DNA of 64,000 nt, from assembly GCF_900155915.1 (NCBI RefSeq), contig NZ_FTPO01000002.1, forward strand, positions 248,001 to 312,000. Direction: 5' to 3'. The notes under the pieces are model-generated. The model did no database searches. It saw nothing but the letters and a program-made list of their open reading frames with translations, and was not told the DNA's origin. Of this stretch, positions 1-8,162 are shown one piece after another. How positions within the stretch are numbered: the stretch's first letter is position 1; each line of letters begins with the position of its first letter. The stretch is from Microbacterium sp. RU33B (lineage in GTDB: Bacteria; Actinomycetota; Actinomycetes; Actinomycetales; Microbacteriaceae). Made by a program: the position numbers and the translations under genes.

Positions 1-1430
1 ACGCTGCTCGGCGCGATCCCGACGCGCCCGCCGCCCCCCGCACCCGCCTGTCATCCGCGACGATCGCGCGCTACGCCACCGGATCGCTCGGCACGGGCGG
101 GTTCGCGACCCTGCCCGGGCTCGTGCTGACGTACTACCTGACCGACAGCCTCGGCGTGGCCGCGCTGCTGGCGGGGGTCGTCATCACCGTCGCGAAGATC
201 TGGGACGTCGTCATCGATCCCGTGATCGGGGCCCTCAGCGATCGCGACCTGCTCCGTCACGGCAGCCGTCGACGGCTCATGATCATCGGAGCCGTCGCGC
301 TTCCGGTGTTCTTCGCGCTCACGTTCGCCGCACCGCCGGCGCTCGGCCCGACGGTCGGCGCGGTCTGGGTGCTCGTGGCCTTCGTGCTGACGGCGACGGC
401 GTTCAGCCTGTTCCAGGTGCCGTACATCGCGCTGCCCGCCGAACTGACCCCGAGCTACGACGAGCGCACGCGCCTGCTGTCGTGGCGCGTCGTCGTGCTG
501 ACCTTCGCGATCCTCCTGTTCGGCGCGGGTGGCCCCGCCCTCCGCGGGCTCACCGACGATCCGACGCTCGGATACCTCGTGATGGGTGTCATCGCGGGCG
601 TGGTCATCGCGGTCGGGATGCTGGTCTCCACGGCCGTCGCGCGGCGGACGGTCGTCCCTTCGACAGGCTCAGGGCGCGGGACGGGAGGACCGGGAAACGC
701 GACGGGAGGGGCCGCGGCGATCGCGCGGACGAGCATCCGGGACCACTACGCCGCCGGCATCCGCACCCTCCGCCGCAGCGCGCCCTTCCGCGCACTGCTC
801 GCCACCTTCCTGCTGCAGGCCCTCGCGACGGGGCTCATGCTTGCCGGTGCGCAGTACGTCGCGACGTGGGTGCTGCGGTCGGAGGATGCCATCCAGCTCC
901 TCTTCCTCGCTCTGATCGCCCCGGCCCTCCTCGCCGCACCGCTGTGGGGCGTCGCCGCGAAGCGCGTCGGCAAGGAGCGCACCTTCGCCGTGGCGAGCAT
1001 CGCCTTCGCGGTCGCGGCGCTCACGATCGTCGGGGCGGTGTGGGCGCCGGGAGCCTGGATCTACGCGCCGGTGGCGATCGCCGGCATCGCGTACGCGGGC
1101 ATGCAATCGCTTCCGATGGCGATGCTCCCCGACGTCATCTCGCACGACGAGCGCACGACCGGACCCGGCCAGGCGGGGTCGTTCAGCGGTGTCTGGACCG
1201 CCGGCGAGACCGTGGGCTTCGCCCTCGGCGCGACGACGCTCTCGATCATCCTCGCCCTCACCGGCTACGTGTCGTCGACGGCGGGCGAGACCGTCACGCA
1301 GTCGCCGACCGCCGTCACCGGCATCGTGCTGAGTTTCAGCATCGTGCCCGCCGCCCTCATCGCCGTCAGCCTGCTGACGCTCTCGCGGTACCGCCTGCGT
1401 CGAGCGGACGTCGAGGGCGATACCCGGTAG
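1..1430 (+). CDS. MFS transporter, GPH (sugar:cation symporter) type, 5' end missing
   Basis: Inner-membrane symporter of the glycoside-pentoside-hexuronide family, expected to import a sugar or glycoside with a cation. The frame is open from base 3. It reads through a GPH-like first segment (GSLGTGGFATLPG) before the first in-frame GTG at 123, so starting at 123 would remove the first helix and the true start lies before the window. Hydrophobic segments run along the whole protein, with conserved loops such as DPVIGALSDR after helix 2. Around residue 178 (counted from 123) a Gly/Ser-rich loop, VPSTGSGRGTGG, is encoded by a dispersed repeat and probably lies in the central cytoplasmic loop. 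Family assignment is good; the substrate is unknown. Confidence 0.88.
   Translation, partial: AARRDPDAPAAPRTRLSSATIARYATGSLGTGGFATLPGLVLTYYLTDSLGVAALLAGVVITVAKIWDVVIDPVIGALSDRDLLRHGSRRRLMIIGAVALPVFFALTFAAPPALGPTVGAVWVLVAFVLTATAFSLFQVPYIALPAELTPSYDERTRLLSWRVVVLTFAILLFGAGGPALRGLTDDPTLGYLVMGVIAGVVIAVGMLVSTAVARRTVVPSTGSGRGTGGPGNATGGAAAIARTSIRDHYAAGIRTLRRSAPFRALLATFLLQALATGLMLAGAQYVATWVLRSEDAIQLLFLALIAPALLAAPLWGVAAKRVGKERTFAVASIAFAVAALTIVGAVWAPGAWIYAPVAIAGIAYAGMQSLPMAMLPDVISHDERTTGPGQAGSFSGVWTAGETVGFALGATTLSIILALTGYVSSTAGETVTQSPTAVTGIVLSFSIVPAALIAVSLLTLSRYRLRRADVEGDTR
656..674 (+). repeat. dispersed CCCTTCGACAGGCTCAGGG element inside the MFS gene
   Basis: The 19-base sequence lies in frame in the central loop of the transporter. 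Its first 15 bases recur, inverted, in the aldehyde dehydrogenase gene, and a diverged copy lies in the ECF ATPase gene. Confidence 0.65.
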
Positions 1431-1448
1431 CGGATGCCGTGGCATCCG
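1431..1448 (+). terminator. hairpin directly after the MFS stop codon
   Basis: Perfect 8-base inverted repeat CGGATGCC/GGCATCCG starting at the base after the TAG stop. The 2-base gap means the RNA stem would be 7 pairs with a tetraloop. There is no T-run, so termination is only plausible. Confidence 0.4.
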
Positions 1449-1477
1449 GTTCCAGCGGGACGACCGGTGCCGCGGCG

Positions 1478-1483
1478 TATGCT
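1478..1483 (+). promoter_or_regulatory. candidate -10 box (TATGCT) of the dehydrogenase operon
   Basis: TATGCT fits TANNNT and lies 30 bases before the AAGGAG ribosome site (1513-1518) of the GTG start at 1525. No convincing -35 was seen. Confidence 0.4.
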
Positions 1484-1524
1484 GAGATCCCGTCTGCACG
1501 GCTGACCGCCCGAAGGAGAGCGCT

Positions 1525-3339
1525 GTGCCGCCCACCGCGAAGACCCCCGAGACCGCGCCGGCCGCGCCTGCGACGCGCGCCCCGAAGAAGCCCCGCGCGA
1601 AGAAGACCCCCGCGACCGCGCCGGCATCCGCCCCCGCTCTGGACACGGCGATCTCCGACCTGCGCACGGGAGCGATCGCCTGGTCGCACCTCACGCTCGA
1701 CCAGCGATCGCGTCTGCTCGAGCGCGTCCGCGCGACGGTCGGCGCCGTCGCCGAGGAGTGGGCCGACGTCGCCGCGACGTCGAAAGGGCTCACCCCGGGG
1801 CATCCGCTCCGCGGAGAGGAGTGGCTGTCGGGTCCGTATGCCACGATCACGGCGCTCGACGCGTACCGCCGGTCGCTCGGCAAGCTCGCGCAGGGCGCCG
1901 GCCCGCTCGACGGCGTCCGCACCTCCGCCGCCCCCGGCGGGCGGCTCCGCGCCCACGCGTTCCCGCTCGATCCCCTCGACGGCCTGCTCCTGTCGGGGTA
2001 CTCGGGCGAGGTCTGGTTCGAGCCGGGGGTGACGGATGCCGAGGCCCGCCGCTCCGCCGGACTCGCGCAGCTGCACCCGACGACTCCGGGAGGCGTCGGC
2101 CTCGTGCTCGGCGCGGGCAATGTGGCCTCGATCCCCGTGCTCGACGTCTTCTACGAGCTCCTCGCGCACAACCGCACGGCGCTGCTCAAGGTCAACCCCA
2201 CGCAGGACGCCCTCGTGCCCGTCTTCGAGCGCGCTCTCGCCCCGCTGATCGAACCGGGCTTCGTGCGCATCACGACCGGCGACGGCGCGGTCGGCGCCTA
2301 CCTCACGCAGCATCCGGGCATCGACCACGTGCACATCACGGGAGCCGCCCCCACGTTCGACGCGATCGTCTGGGGTGTCGGCGACGACGCGGTCGAGCGC
2401 CGACGCACGGGCACGCCGCAGCTGCGCACACCGATCACCGCCGAACTGGGCGGCGTCTCGCCCATCATCGTCCTCCCGGGCGAGTGGACCGAGGCGGACC
2501 TGCGCTTCCACGCCGAGCACGTCACCACGATGCGCCTGTACAACAGCGGTCACAACTGCATCGCCGGGCAGGTCGTCATCCTGAGCTCGGAATGGCCGCA
2601 GCGCGACGCGTTCCTGCGCGAACTCGAGCGCGCGTACGACGCGGCGCCCCGGCGTCCGGTCTGGTATCCGAAGAGCGGCGAGAAGCTCGCCGACGCCGCC
2701 GCGGCGTATCCGTCCGCCCGGTGGGGCGCCGACGGCACGCGCGCGATCGTCGAGCTGGAGCAGGGCGATGACGCGACCGCACTCGAGACCACCGAGTACT
2801 TCGCGCCCGTGCTCGGCGTCGTCGAACTCCCCGGCAACGGACAGCTCTTCCTGGATGCCGCTGTGGCGTACTCCAACGACCGACTGGCGGGCACGCTCGG
2901 CGCGAACCTGCTGATCGACCCCGTCACCGAAGACGCCCTGGGCGGCGGATTCGAGCGGGCGATCGCCGCCCTGAGGTACGGGGCGATCTCGATCAACTCC
3001 TGGACCGCGTTCGCGTTCCTGACCCCGAACCTGACCTGGGGCGGCTTCCCCGGCGGCACACGCGAAGACGTGCAGAGCGGCATCGGCATCGTGCACAACG
3101 CCCTGCTGCTCTCCGGCGTCGAGCGCTCCATCACGCGCGGGCCGTTCCGCCCGTTCCCGCGCAACGTCCCGACCGTCCTCCGCTCCCGGAGCCTGTCGAA
3201 GGGCTCGGTGCTCCCCAAGCCGCCCTGGTTCGTCACGTCCCGCACGGGGGCCGCCGTCAGCGAAGGACTCACCCGCTTCCGGATCGACGGCAACTGGGCG
3301 AAGCTCGTCGCGACGTTCACCCAGGCGTTCCGCGCATGA
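1525..3339 (+). CDS. aldehyde dehydrogenase family protein
   Basis: NAD(P)-dependent oxidation of an aldehyde to a carboxylic acid. The 604 residues exceed the usual ~480-500. An extra N-terminal Ala/Pro/Lys-rich tail (residues 1-40) looks disordered. The cofactor region is LGAGNVAS, followed by the Glu motif ELGGVSP (Glu307) and the catalytic Cys in NSGHNCIAGQ (Cys345). It is a divergent member and not a typical BetB. The GTG start has AAGGAG 6 bases upstream. The stop overlaps the start of the GMC oxidoreductase by 4 bases (ATGA), so the two are co-translated and probably work in sequence as alcohol to aldehyde to acid. Residues about 553-560 (RSRSLSKG) come from an inserted dispersed repeat. 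Substrate unknown. Confidence 0.9.
   Translation: MPPTAKTPETAPAAPATRAPKKPRAKKTPATAPASAPALDTAISDLRTGAIAWSHLTLDQRSRLLERVRATVGAVAEEWADVAATSKGLTPGHPLRGEEWLSGPYATITALDAYRRSLGKLAQGAGPLDGVRTSAAPGGRLRAHAFPLDPLDGLLLSGYSGEVWFEPGVTDAEARRSAGLAQLHPTTPGGVGLVLGAGNVASIPVLDVFYELLAHNRTALLKVNPTQDALVPVFERALAPLIEPGFVRITTGDGAVGAYLTQHPGIDHVHITGAAPTFDAIVWGVGDDAVERRRTGTPQLRTPITAELGGVSPIIVLPGEWTEADLRFHAEHVTTMRLYNSGHNCIAGQVVILSSEWPQRDAFLRELERAYDAAPRRPVWYPKSGEKLADAAAAYPSARWGADGTRAIVELEQGDDATALETTEYFAPVLGVVELPGNGQLFLDAAVAYSNDRLAGTLGANLLIDPVTEDALGGGFERAIAALRYGAISINSWTAFAFLTPNLTWGGFPGGTREDVQSGIGIVHNALLLSGVERSITRGPFRPFPRNVPTVLRSRSLSKGSVLPKPPWFVTSRTGAAVSEGLTRFRIDGNWAKLVATFTQAFRA
3183..3204 (-). repeat. inverted copy of the CCCTTCGACAGGCTC element inside the dehydrogenase gene
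   Basis: The minus strand reads CCCTTCGACAGGCTCCGGG. It shares its first 15 bases with the copy at 656-674 and encodes part of a poorly conserved stretch near the C-terminus. Confidence 0.6.
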
Positions 3340-5030
3340 GCGCCCCGCGCGATCTCGCCGCCGACTACATCGTCGTCGGCGCGGGCTCGGCGGGCGCGGC
3401 CCTCGCCGCGCGGCTGAGCGAAGACCCGACGGTCTCGGTGCTGCTGCTCGAGGCCGGCGGTCCCGACAAGGCCCTCGAGCTGCACGTGCCCGCCGCCTTC
3501 TCGAAGCTGTTCCGCGGCGAGTACGACTGGAACTACGACACCGTGCCGCAGGAGCGACTCGGCGGTCGCACGGTGTTCTGGCCGCGCGGCAAGACGCTGG
3601 GCGGATCGTCGTCGCTCAACGCGATGATGTGGGTGCGCGGCTTCGCGGCCGACTACGACGAGTGGGCCGAGACCGCGGGCGACCGCTGGTCATGGAAGTC
3701 GCTCGTGCCGTACTTCCGGCGGGTAGAGCGCACGGAGGACGCGGCGGACGACACGCAGGGCACCGACGGCGCGCAGTCGGTCGAGCGCCAGCGCGACCCC
3801 CGACGGCACACCGCGGCCTTCCTCGAGGCCGCCCGCGAGGCCGGACACCGGGTCACGTCGGCGAACCTCCCCGAGGGCCAGGGGTTCTCGCAGACGATGA
3901 CCTCGACGACGCGCGGCGCACGCGCCTCGACGGCGGATGCCTACCTTCGGCCTGCGCGGCGGCGTCGCAACCTGCGGATCGTGACGGGCGCGCTCGTCCG
4001 TCGCGTGACGTTCGACCCTTCGACGGGGGCGGGGGCGGATTCGGGGACCGCGGCGGGGGCGGACTCGGGGACCCCGGATCAGCCCCGGGCGACCGGCGTC
4101 TACGTCGACATCGACGGGATCACCCGGCACGCCGTCGCGCACCGCGAAGTGATCCTCTGCGGCGGCGCGATCAACACTCCGCAGGTGCTCATGCTGTCGG
4201 GCATCGGTCCCGCCGCCCACCTCGAGGAGCACGGCATCCCGGTCGTGGTCGACTCTCCCGGCGTCGGTGAGAACCTGCAGGACCACCTCGTCTCCGGCCT
4301 GGCTCCGGGTGCCGTGCCCGGCACCCTCTACGGCGCCGAGACGCCCGCACAGCTCGTGCGCTACCTCACGGGGCGCAAGGGCATGCTGTCGTCGAACGTC
4401 GCCGAGGCGTACGGATTCGTACGCACGGCCATGGCCGATCGGGCCGGCGTCCCGGGCGACCTCCCCGACATCGAGATCATCTTCGCCGCGGCTCCGTATG
4501 TGGGCGAGGGCCTCGTGCCGCTTCCCGCCGAGGGCATCACCGTGGGGGCGATCCTGCTGCGTCCGCGCAGTCGCGGAACGATCCGGCTCGCATCGGCCGA
4601 CCCGTGGGCGAAGGCCGTCATCGATCCGGCGTACCTGACCGATCCCGACGGGATCGACGAGGCGACGATCCTGGCCGGTCTCGCCGAGTGCGAGCGACTC
4701 ATCGCCACCGATGCGCTCCGCAGGGTCACGACCGGTTCGTGGGTGCAGCCCGACGGCGGGGAGGAAATGACGCCGCTCGAGCGGGCCGAGCTCTCGCTTC
4801 GCCGGTACTCGCACACGCTCTACCACCCGGTCGGTACGGCACGCATGGGGGAGGACGAGGCATCCGTCGTCGACCCGTCGCTGAGGGTGCGCGGCGTGCG
4901 CGGTCTGCGGGTCGCGGATGCCTCGGTGATGCCCACCGTGATCCGCGGCCACACCAATGCCCCCGCGATCGTCATCGGCGAAGTCGCTGCAGACCTCGTG
5001 CGCGGAGCAGGCGAACAGCCCACTTTCTGA
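3336..5030 (+). CDS. GMC family oxidoreductase (choline dehydrogenase-like)
   Basis: FAD enzyme oxidising an alcohol to an aldehyde. The dinucleotide motif VVGAGSAGAALAARL lies at the N-terminus. GMC signature 1 is GKTLGGSSSLNAMMW, signature 2 is GAINTPQVLMLSGIG, and the C-terminal active-site region contains YSHTLYHPVGTARMG and VIRGHTNAPAI. The 564 residues are normal for the family. Residues about 226-252 hold a low-complexity insert with a tandem 24-bp unit (GADSGTAA/GADSGTPD) that begins with CCCTTCGAC, reminiscent of the dispersed repeat. The start overlaps the aldehyde dehydrogenase stop. It could be called BetA-like, but the partner is not a classical BetB, so choline is not assumed. 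Confidence 0.9.
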   Translation: MSAPRDLAADYIVVGAGSAGAALAARLSEDPTVSVLLLEAGGPDKALELHVPAAFSKLFRGEYDWNYDTVPQERLGGRTVFWPRGKTLGGSSSLNAMMWVRGFAADYDEWAETAGDRWSWKSLVPYFRRVERTEDAADDTQGTDGAQSVERQRDPRRHTAAFLEAAREAGHRVTSANLPEGQGFSQTMTSTTRGARASTADAYLRPARRRRNLRIVTGALVRRVTFDPSTGAGADSGTAAGADSGTPDQPRATGVYVDIDGITRHAVAHREVILCGGAINTPQVLMLSGIGPAAHLEEHGIPVVVDSPGVGENLQDHLVSGLAPGAVPGTLYGAETPAQLVRYLTGRKGMLSSNVAEAYGFVRTAMADRAGVPGDLPDIEIIFAAAPYVGEGLVPLPAEGITVGAILLRPRSRGTIRLASADPWAKAVIDPAYLTDPDGIDEATILAGLAECERLIATDALRRVTTGSWVQPDGGEEMTPLERAELSLRRYSHTLYHPVGTARMGEDEASVVDPSLRVRGVRGLRVADASVMPTVIRGHTNAPAIVIGEVAADLVRGAGEQPTF

Positions 5031-5051
5031 CGGGCGGACGGGCGGTCTGCT

Positions 5052-5127
5052 GTCCAGAACCGTAGGAGAACCAGTCGTGTGCAGCCTCAGCGTCGTTCAC
5101 CGGCGGCGTGTCTCCTACATCCTCGAC
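5052..5127 (-). repeat. 76-bp palindromic element, copy A
   Basis: Nested inverted repeats: outer GTCCAG/CTCGAC (one mismatch) and inner GTAGGAGA/TCTCCTAC at 5062-5069 and 5111-5118. A second 76-bp copy lies at 28702-28777 in opposite orientation, with identical ends and a different centre. It starts 22 bases after the GMC stop, between convergent genes, and may act as a transcript 3' structure. Confidence 0.75.
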
Positions 5128-5209
5128 GAGGCGAGCCGTCTCCACTCCGCAAGACCGGCTCGGCACGGCGAGGACGGCTCAGCCGATGCTGGTCTCTGCG
5201 GGGCGGGGC

Positions 5210-6184
5210 TCAGACGAAGGAGTCGGCGGCCTCGCGCAGCGCGCGGGCGATCCCGGGTTCGGTGGCGGAGTGCGAGGCATCCGGGACCACCACGAACCGC
5301 GCCTCCGGCCACGACCGGTGCAGGTCCCACGCCGTCATGAACGGCGTGCACATGTCGTAGCGGCCCTGGACGATGACGCACGGGATGTCGCGGATCGCGT
5401 CGACGCCCGCGATCAGCTGCCCCTCCTCGAACCACCCGTTGTGCACGAAGTAGTGGTTCTCGATGCGGGCGAACGCCGTGGCGGCGGCTGGTTCGGCCAT
5501 CGACGACACGAGGTCGGGATCGGGCAGCAGGGTGAGCGTGGAGGCCTCCCACGTGGTCCACGCGACCCCCGCGGGGATGTGCACCGCGGGATCGGCGTCG
5601 AACAGACGCCGGTGGTAGGCCTCGATCATGCGCGACCGTTCGAGCACGGGGATCGGGGCGATGAAGCCCTCCCACAGGTCGGGGAAGACCGCCGCCGCGC
5701 CGCCCTCGTAGAACCACTCGAGCTCGTGGCGGCGCAGGGTGAAGATGCCGCGCAGCACGAGCTCCGACACGGCATCGGGGTGCGCCTGGGCGTACGCCAG
5801 GGCGAGGGCGCTCCCCCACGAACCGCCGAACACCTGCCAGGCGGAGATGCCGAGATTGCGGCGGAGGAGCTCCATGTCTCCGACGAGATGCCACGTCGTG
5901 TTGTGCCGGAGATCGGCCGCCGGGTCGCTCGCATGCGGTGTGGAACGGCCGCAGCCCCGCTGATCGAACAGCACGATCCGGTACTTCTCCGGGTCGAAGA
6001 AGCGTCGCTGCCACGGCGACGTGCCGGCGCCCGGACCGCCGTGGAGGAACACGACGGGCTTGCCCGCGGGATTGCCGGACTGCTCCCAGTACACGCGGTT
6101 GCCGTCGCCGACCAGGAGCTCCCCGGTCTCGTACGGCTCGAGGGGCGGATAGAGGATGTCGTCGAGGTGCGCAGGGCCGTTCAC
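5210..6184 (-). CDS. pip: proline iminopeptidase (alpha/beta hydrolase)
   Basis: Cytoplasmic peptidase removing N-terminal proline from peptides. The HGGPGAG oxyanion motif, FDQRGCGRS, the nucleophile elbow GGSWGS and the C-terminal region GRYDMCTPF...SHS (Asp and His) are all present. Length is 324 residues, as expected for the family. The frame is open much further upstream, but homologous sequence begins at the GTG at 6184 (VNGPAHLDDILYP), which overlaps the stop of the metallopeptidase gene by 4 bases, so the pair is translationally coupled. It is convergent with the GMC gene, with a palindromic element between them. Confidence 0.92.
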   Translation of the reverse strand: MNGPAHLDDILYPPLEPYETGELLVGDGNRVYWEQSGNPAGKPVVFLHGGPGAGTSPWQRRFFDPEKYRIVLFDQRGCGRSTPHASDPAADLRHNTTWHLVGDMELLRRNLGISAWQVFGGSWGSALALAYAQAHPDAVSELVLRGIFTLRRHELEWFYEGGAAAVFPDLWEGFIAPIPVLERSRMIEAYHRRLFDADPAVHIPAGVAWTTWEASTLTLLPDPDLVSSMAEPAAATAFARIENHYFVHNGWFEEGQLIAGVDAIRDIPCVIVQGRYDMCTPFMTAWDLHRSWPEARFVVVPDASHSATEPGIARALREAADSFV

Positions 6185-7056
6185 AGGTCGCCCCCGGCGA
6201 CCACGAACGTGTCGCACGACGCGAGGCCGTACTGGTAGCCGCGGGCGAACCAGCGCTGGCGCTGCTCGCTCGAGCCGTGGGTCCACACCTCGGGGTTCAC
6301 GGAGCCGCCGGCCTGCTGCTGCATCGCGTCGTCGCCGACCGTGCGCGCCGAATCGAGCGCGTCCTGCAGCTGCTGCTCGGTGGGGGCCTCGAGATACGGC
6401 ACCCCGTTCGCGTCGACCTGCTCGGTCATGTCGCCGATCCACGCGCCGGCGAAGCAGTCGGCCTGCAGCTCGGTGCGCACGCCGTTGCTGTCCTCGCCCG
6501 CGCCGTTGTCGGGGTACCGGCTCATGATGCCGGTGATCTGCTGCACGTGGTGGCCGTATTCGTGCGCGAGCACGTAGAGCTGGGCCAGCGACTGTGCTGA
6601 CGCGCCGAAGCGCTGCTGCATGAGCTCGAAGAACGTCGGATCGATGTAGACGGTCTCCTCGGGCGGGCAGTAGAACGGGCCCGCCGCGTTGGATGCCGTG
6701 CCGCACTGCGTCGAGGTCGAGCCGTCGACGATGACGAGGCCCGGCGCCCGGTAGCCGTCGACGTTGGCGCTCCAGTACTGGTTGATCGCCTCGGCGCCGG
6801 CATCCATCCGGCAGTCGATGCGCGCGTTGGCATCGGCTCCCGTATCGCACCCCTCCAGCGCGGTGGCCTCCGAGCTCCCGCCCTGCGGCGCCCCGCCGCC
6901 GAGCAGCCCGGAGAAGTCGCCGCCGGTGAACAGATTGAGCAGCAGCACGGCGATGGCGCCCAGGCCCGCGATCCCGCCGCCCGCGGCGATGGCGCCACCC
7001 GGGCCGCGGCGCTGGGCCCCGCCGCCGCCGAGCGTGGCGTTGTCGTTGAACGTCAT
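6181..7056 (-). CDS. YpfJ-type neutral zinc metallopeptidase, membrane-anchored
   Basis: Predicted zinc metallopeptidase of the YpfJ/KPN_02809 family. A single N-terminal hydrophobic segment (about residues 25-42) is followed by a Gly-rich stretch and the peptidase domain. The zinc motif HEYGHHVQQ (HExxH) is followed by ELQADCFAGAW, giving the third ligand region. ATG at 7056 was chosen because the preceding residues of the open frame do not resemble the family start MTFNDN. The protein of 291 residues is normal for the family. Its stop overlaps the pip start. The physiological substrate is unknown. Confidence 0.88.
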   Translation of the reverse strand: MTFNDNATLGGGGAQRRGPGGAIAAGGGIAGLGAIAVLLLNLFTGGDFSGLLGGGAPQGGSSEATALEGCDTGADANARIDCRMDAGAEAINQYWSANVDGYRAPGLVIVDGSTSTQCGTASNAAGPFYCPPEETVYIDPTFFELMQQRFGASAQSLAQLYVLAHEYGHHVQQITGIMSRYPDNGAGEDSNGVRTELQADCFAGAWIGDMTEQVDANGVPYLEAPTEQQLQDALDSARTVGDDAMQQQAGGSVNPEVWTHGSSEQRQRWFARGYQYGLASCDTFVVAGGDL

Positions 7057-7132
7057 GCGCTCACGGTACCGCCCGAAGGCCCCGAGCGCCGGGAAATCGC
7101 AGGTCGGGACCGCCTCGCGCCGACCGCGGCAA

Positions 7133-7138
7133 TAGGCT
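7133..7138 (+). promoter_or_regulatory. -10 box (TAGGCT) for leaderless mdh transcript
   Basis: TAGGCT ends 6 bases before the ATG at 7145, the geometry of leaderless promoters in actinobacteria. No ribosome site precedes the gene. Confidence 0.5.
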
Positions 7139-7144
7139 CGCCTC

Positions 7145-8155
7145 ATGGCGTCCTCACCCACGACCGTGACCATCACCGGAGCCGGCGGGCAGATCGGCTA
7201 CGCGCTGCTGTTCCGCATCGCGGCCGGCGACATGCTCGGCTCCGACCGCCCCGTTCGACTGCGGCTGCTCGAGATTCCGCAGGGCATGAAGGCGGCCGAG
7301 GGCGCGGCGCTGGAGCTGCAGGACGGCGCCTTCGATCTGCTCGCCGGTGTCGACATCACCGACGACCCGAGGGCCGCGTTCGACGGCACCAACATCGCCC
7401 TCCTCGTGGGCGCCCGTCCGCGCGGGCCCGGCATGGAGCGCGGCGACCTGCTCGCCGCGAACGCCGGCATCTTCGGCCCGCAGGGCGCGGCGATCGGCGC
7501 CGGCGCGGCAGACGACATCCGCGTCGTCGTCGTCGGCAACCCGGCGAACACGAACGCCCTCATCGCACGCGCGGCCGCACCCGACGTGCCCGACGACCGC
7601 TTCACGGCGCTCACACGGCTCGACCACAACCGCGCGCTCGGGCAGCTCGCCGAGGCGCTCGACGCGCCGGTGTGGGCCATCCGCGACGTCGCGATCTGGG
7701 GCAACCATTCCGCGACCCAGTTCCCCGACGTCTCGCACGCGCGCGTCGGATCACGGCTCGTGACCGAGGTGCTCGCCGAACGGCTCGGAGGCGCGGAGGC
7801 TGCCCGCGCGTGGATCGACGACACCTTCATTCCGCGGGTCGCTAAGCGCGGAGCGGAGATCATCGCAGTGCGCGGGTCGTCGTCGGTGGCCTCGGCCGCG
7901 AACGCGACGCTCGCGCACGTGCGCGACTGGGTGCTCGGCACGCGCGGCGGCTGGACGTCTGCCGCCGTCGTGTCGCACGGCGAGTACGGCGTGCCCGAGG
8001 GGCTCGTCAGCTCCTACCCCGTGACCAGCCACGACGGCACGTACCGGATCGTCGAAGGGCTGACGCTGTCGGATGCCGCCCGCGCCCGCTTCGAGGCATC
8101 CGTCGCCGAACTCGAGGACGAACGCGACGCCGTCCGGGCGCTCGGCGTGCTGTGA
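7145..8155 (+). CDS. mdh: malate dehydrogenase
   Basis: Oxidises malate to oxaloacetate with NAD(P) in the TCA cycle. The Rossmann motif [12 protein letters not shown] is at the N-terminus. The mobile loop is [15 protein letters not shown], the substrate region [10 protein letters not shown] and the catalytic His in [11 protein letters not shown]. The 336-residue length and GNHSATQ motif fit the type 2 (cytosolic-type) malate dehydrogenases of actinobacteria. It is divergent from the metallopeptidase gene and followed after 7 bases by the antiporter gene. Confidence 0.95.
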   Translation: MASSPTTVTITGAGGQIGYALLFRIAAGDMLGSDRPVRLRLLEIPQGMKAAEGAALELQDGAFDLLAGVDITDDPRAAFDGTNIALLVGARPRGPGMERGDLLAANAGIFGPQGAAIGAGAADDIRVVVVGNPANTNALIARAAAPDVPDDRFTALTRLDHNRALGQLAEALDAPVWAIRDVAIWGNHSATQFPDVSHARVGSRLVTEVLAERLGGAEAARAWIDDTFIPRVAKRGAEIIAVRGSSSVASAANATLAHVRDWVLGTRGGWTSAAVVSHGEYGVPEGLVSSYPVTSHDGTYRIVEGLTLSDAARARFEASVAELEDERDAVRALGVL

Positions 8156-8162
8156 CCCTGCC

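Noticed and set aside
5210..6850. 546-residue version of proline iminopeptidase starting at 6850
   Set aside because: The first 222 residues are the out-of-frame shadow of the YpfJ-type gene; family sequence begins at GTG 6184.
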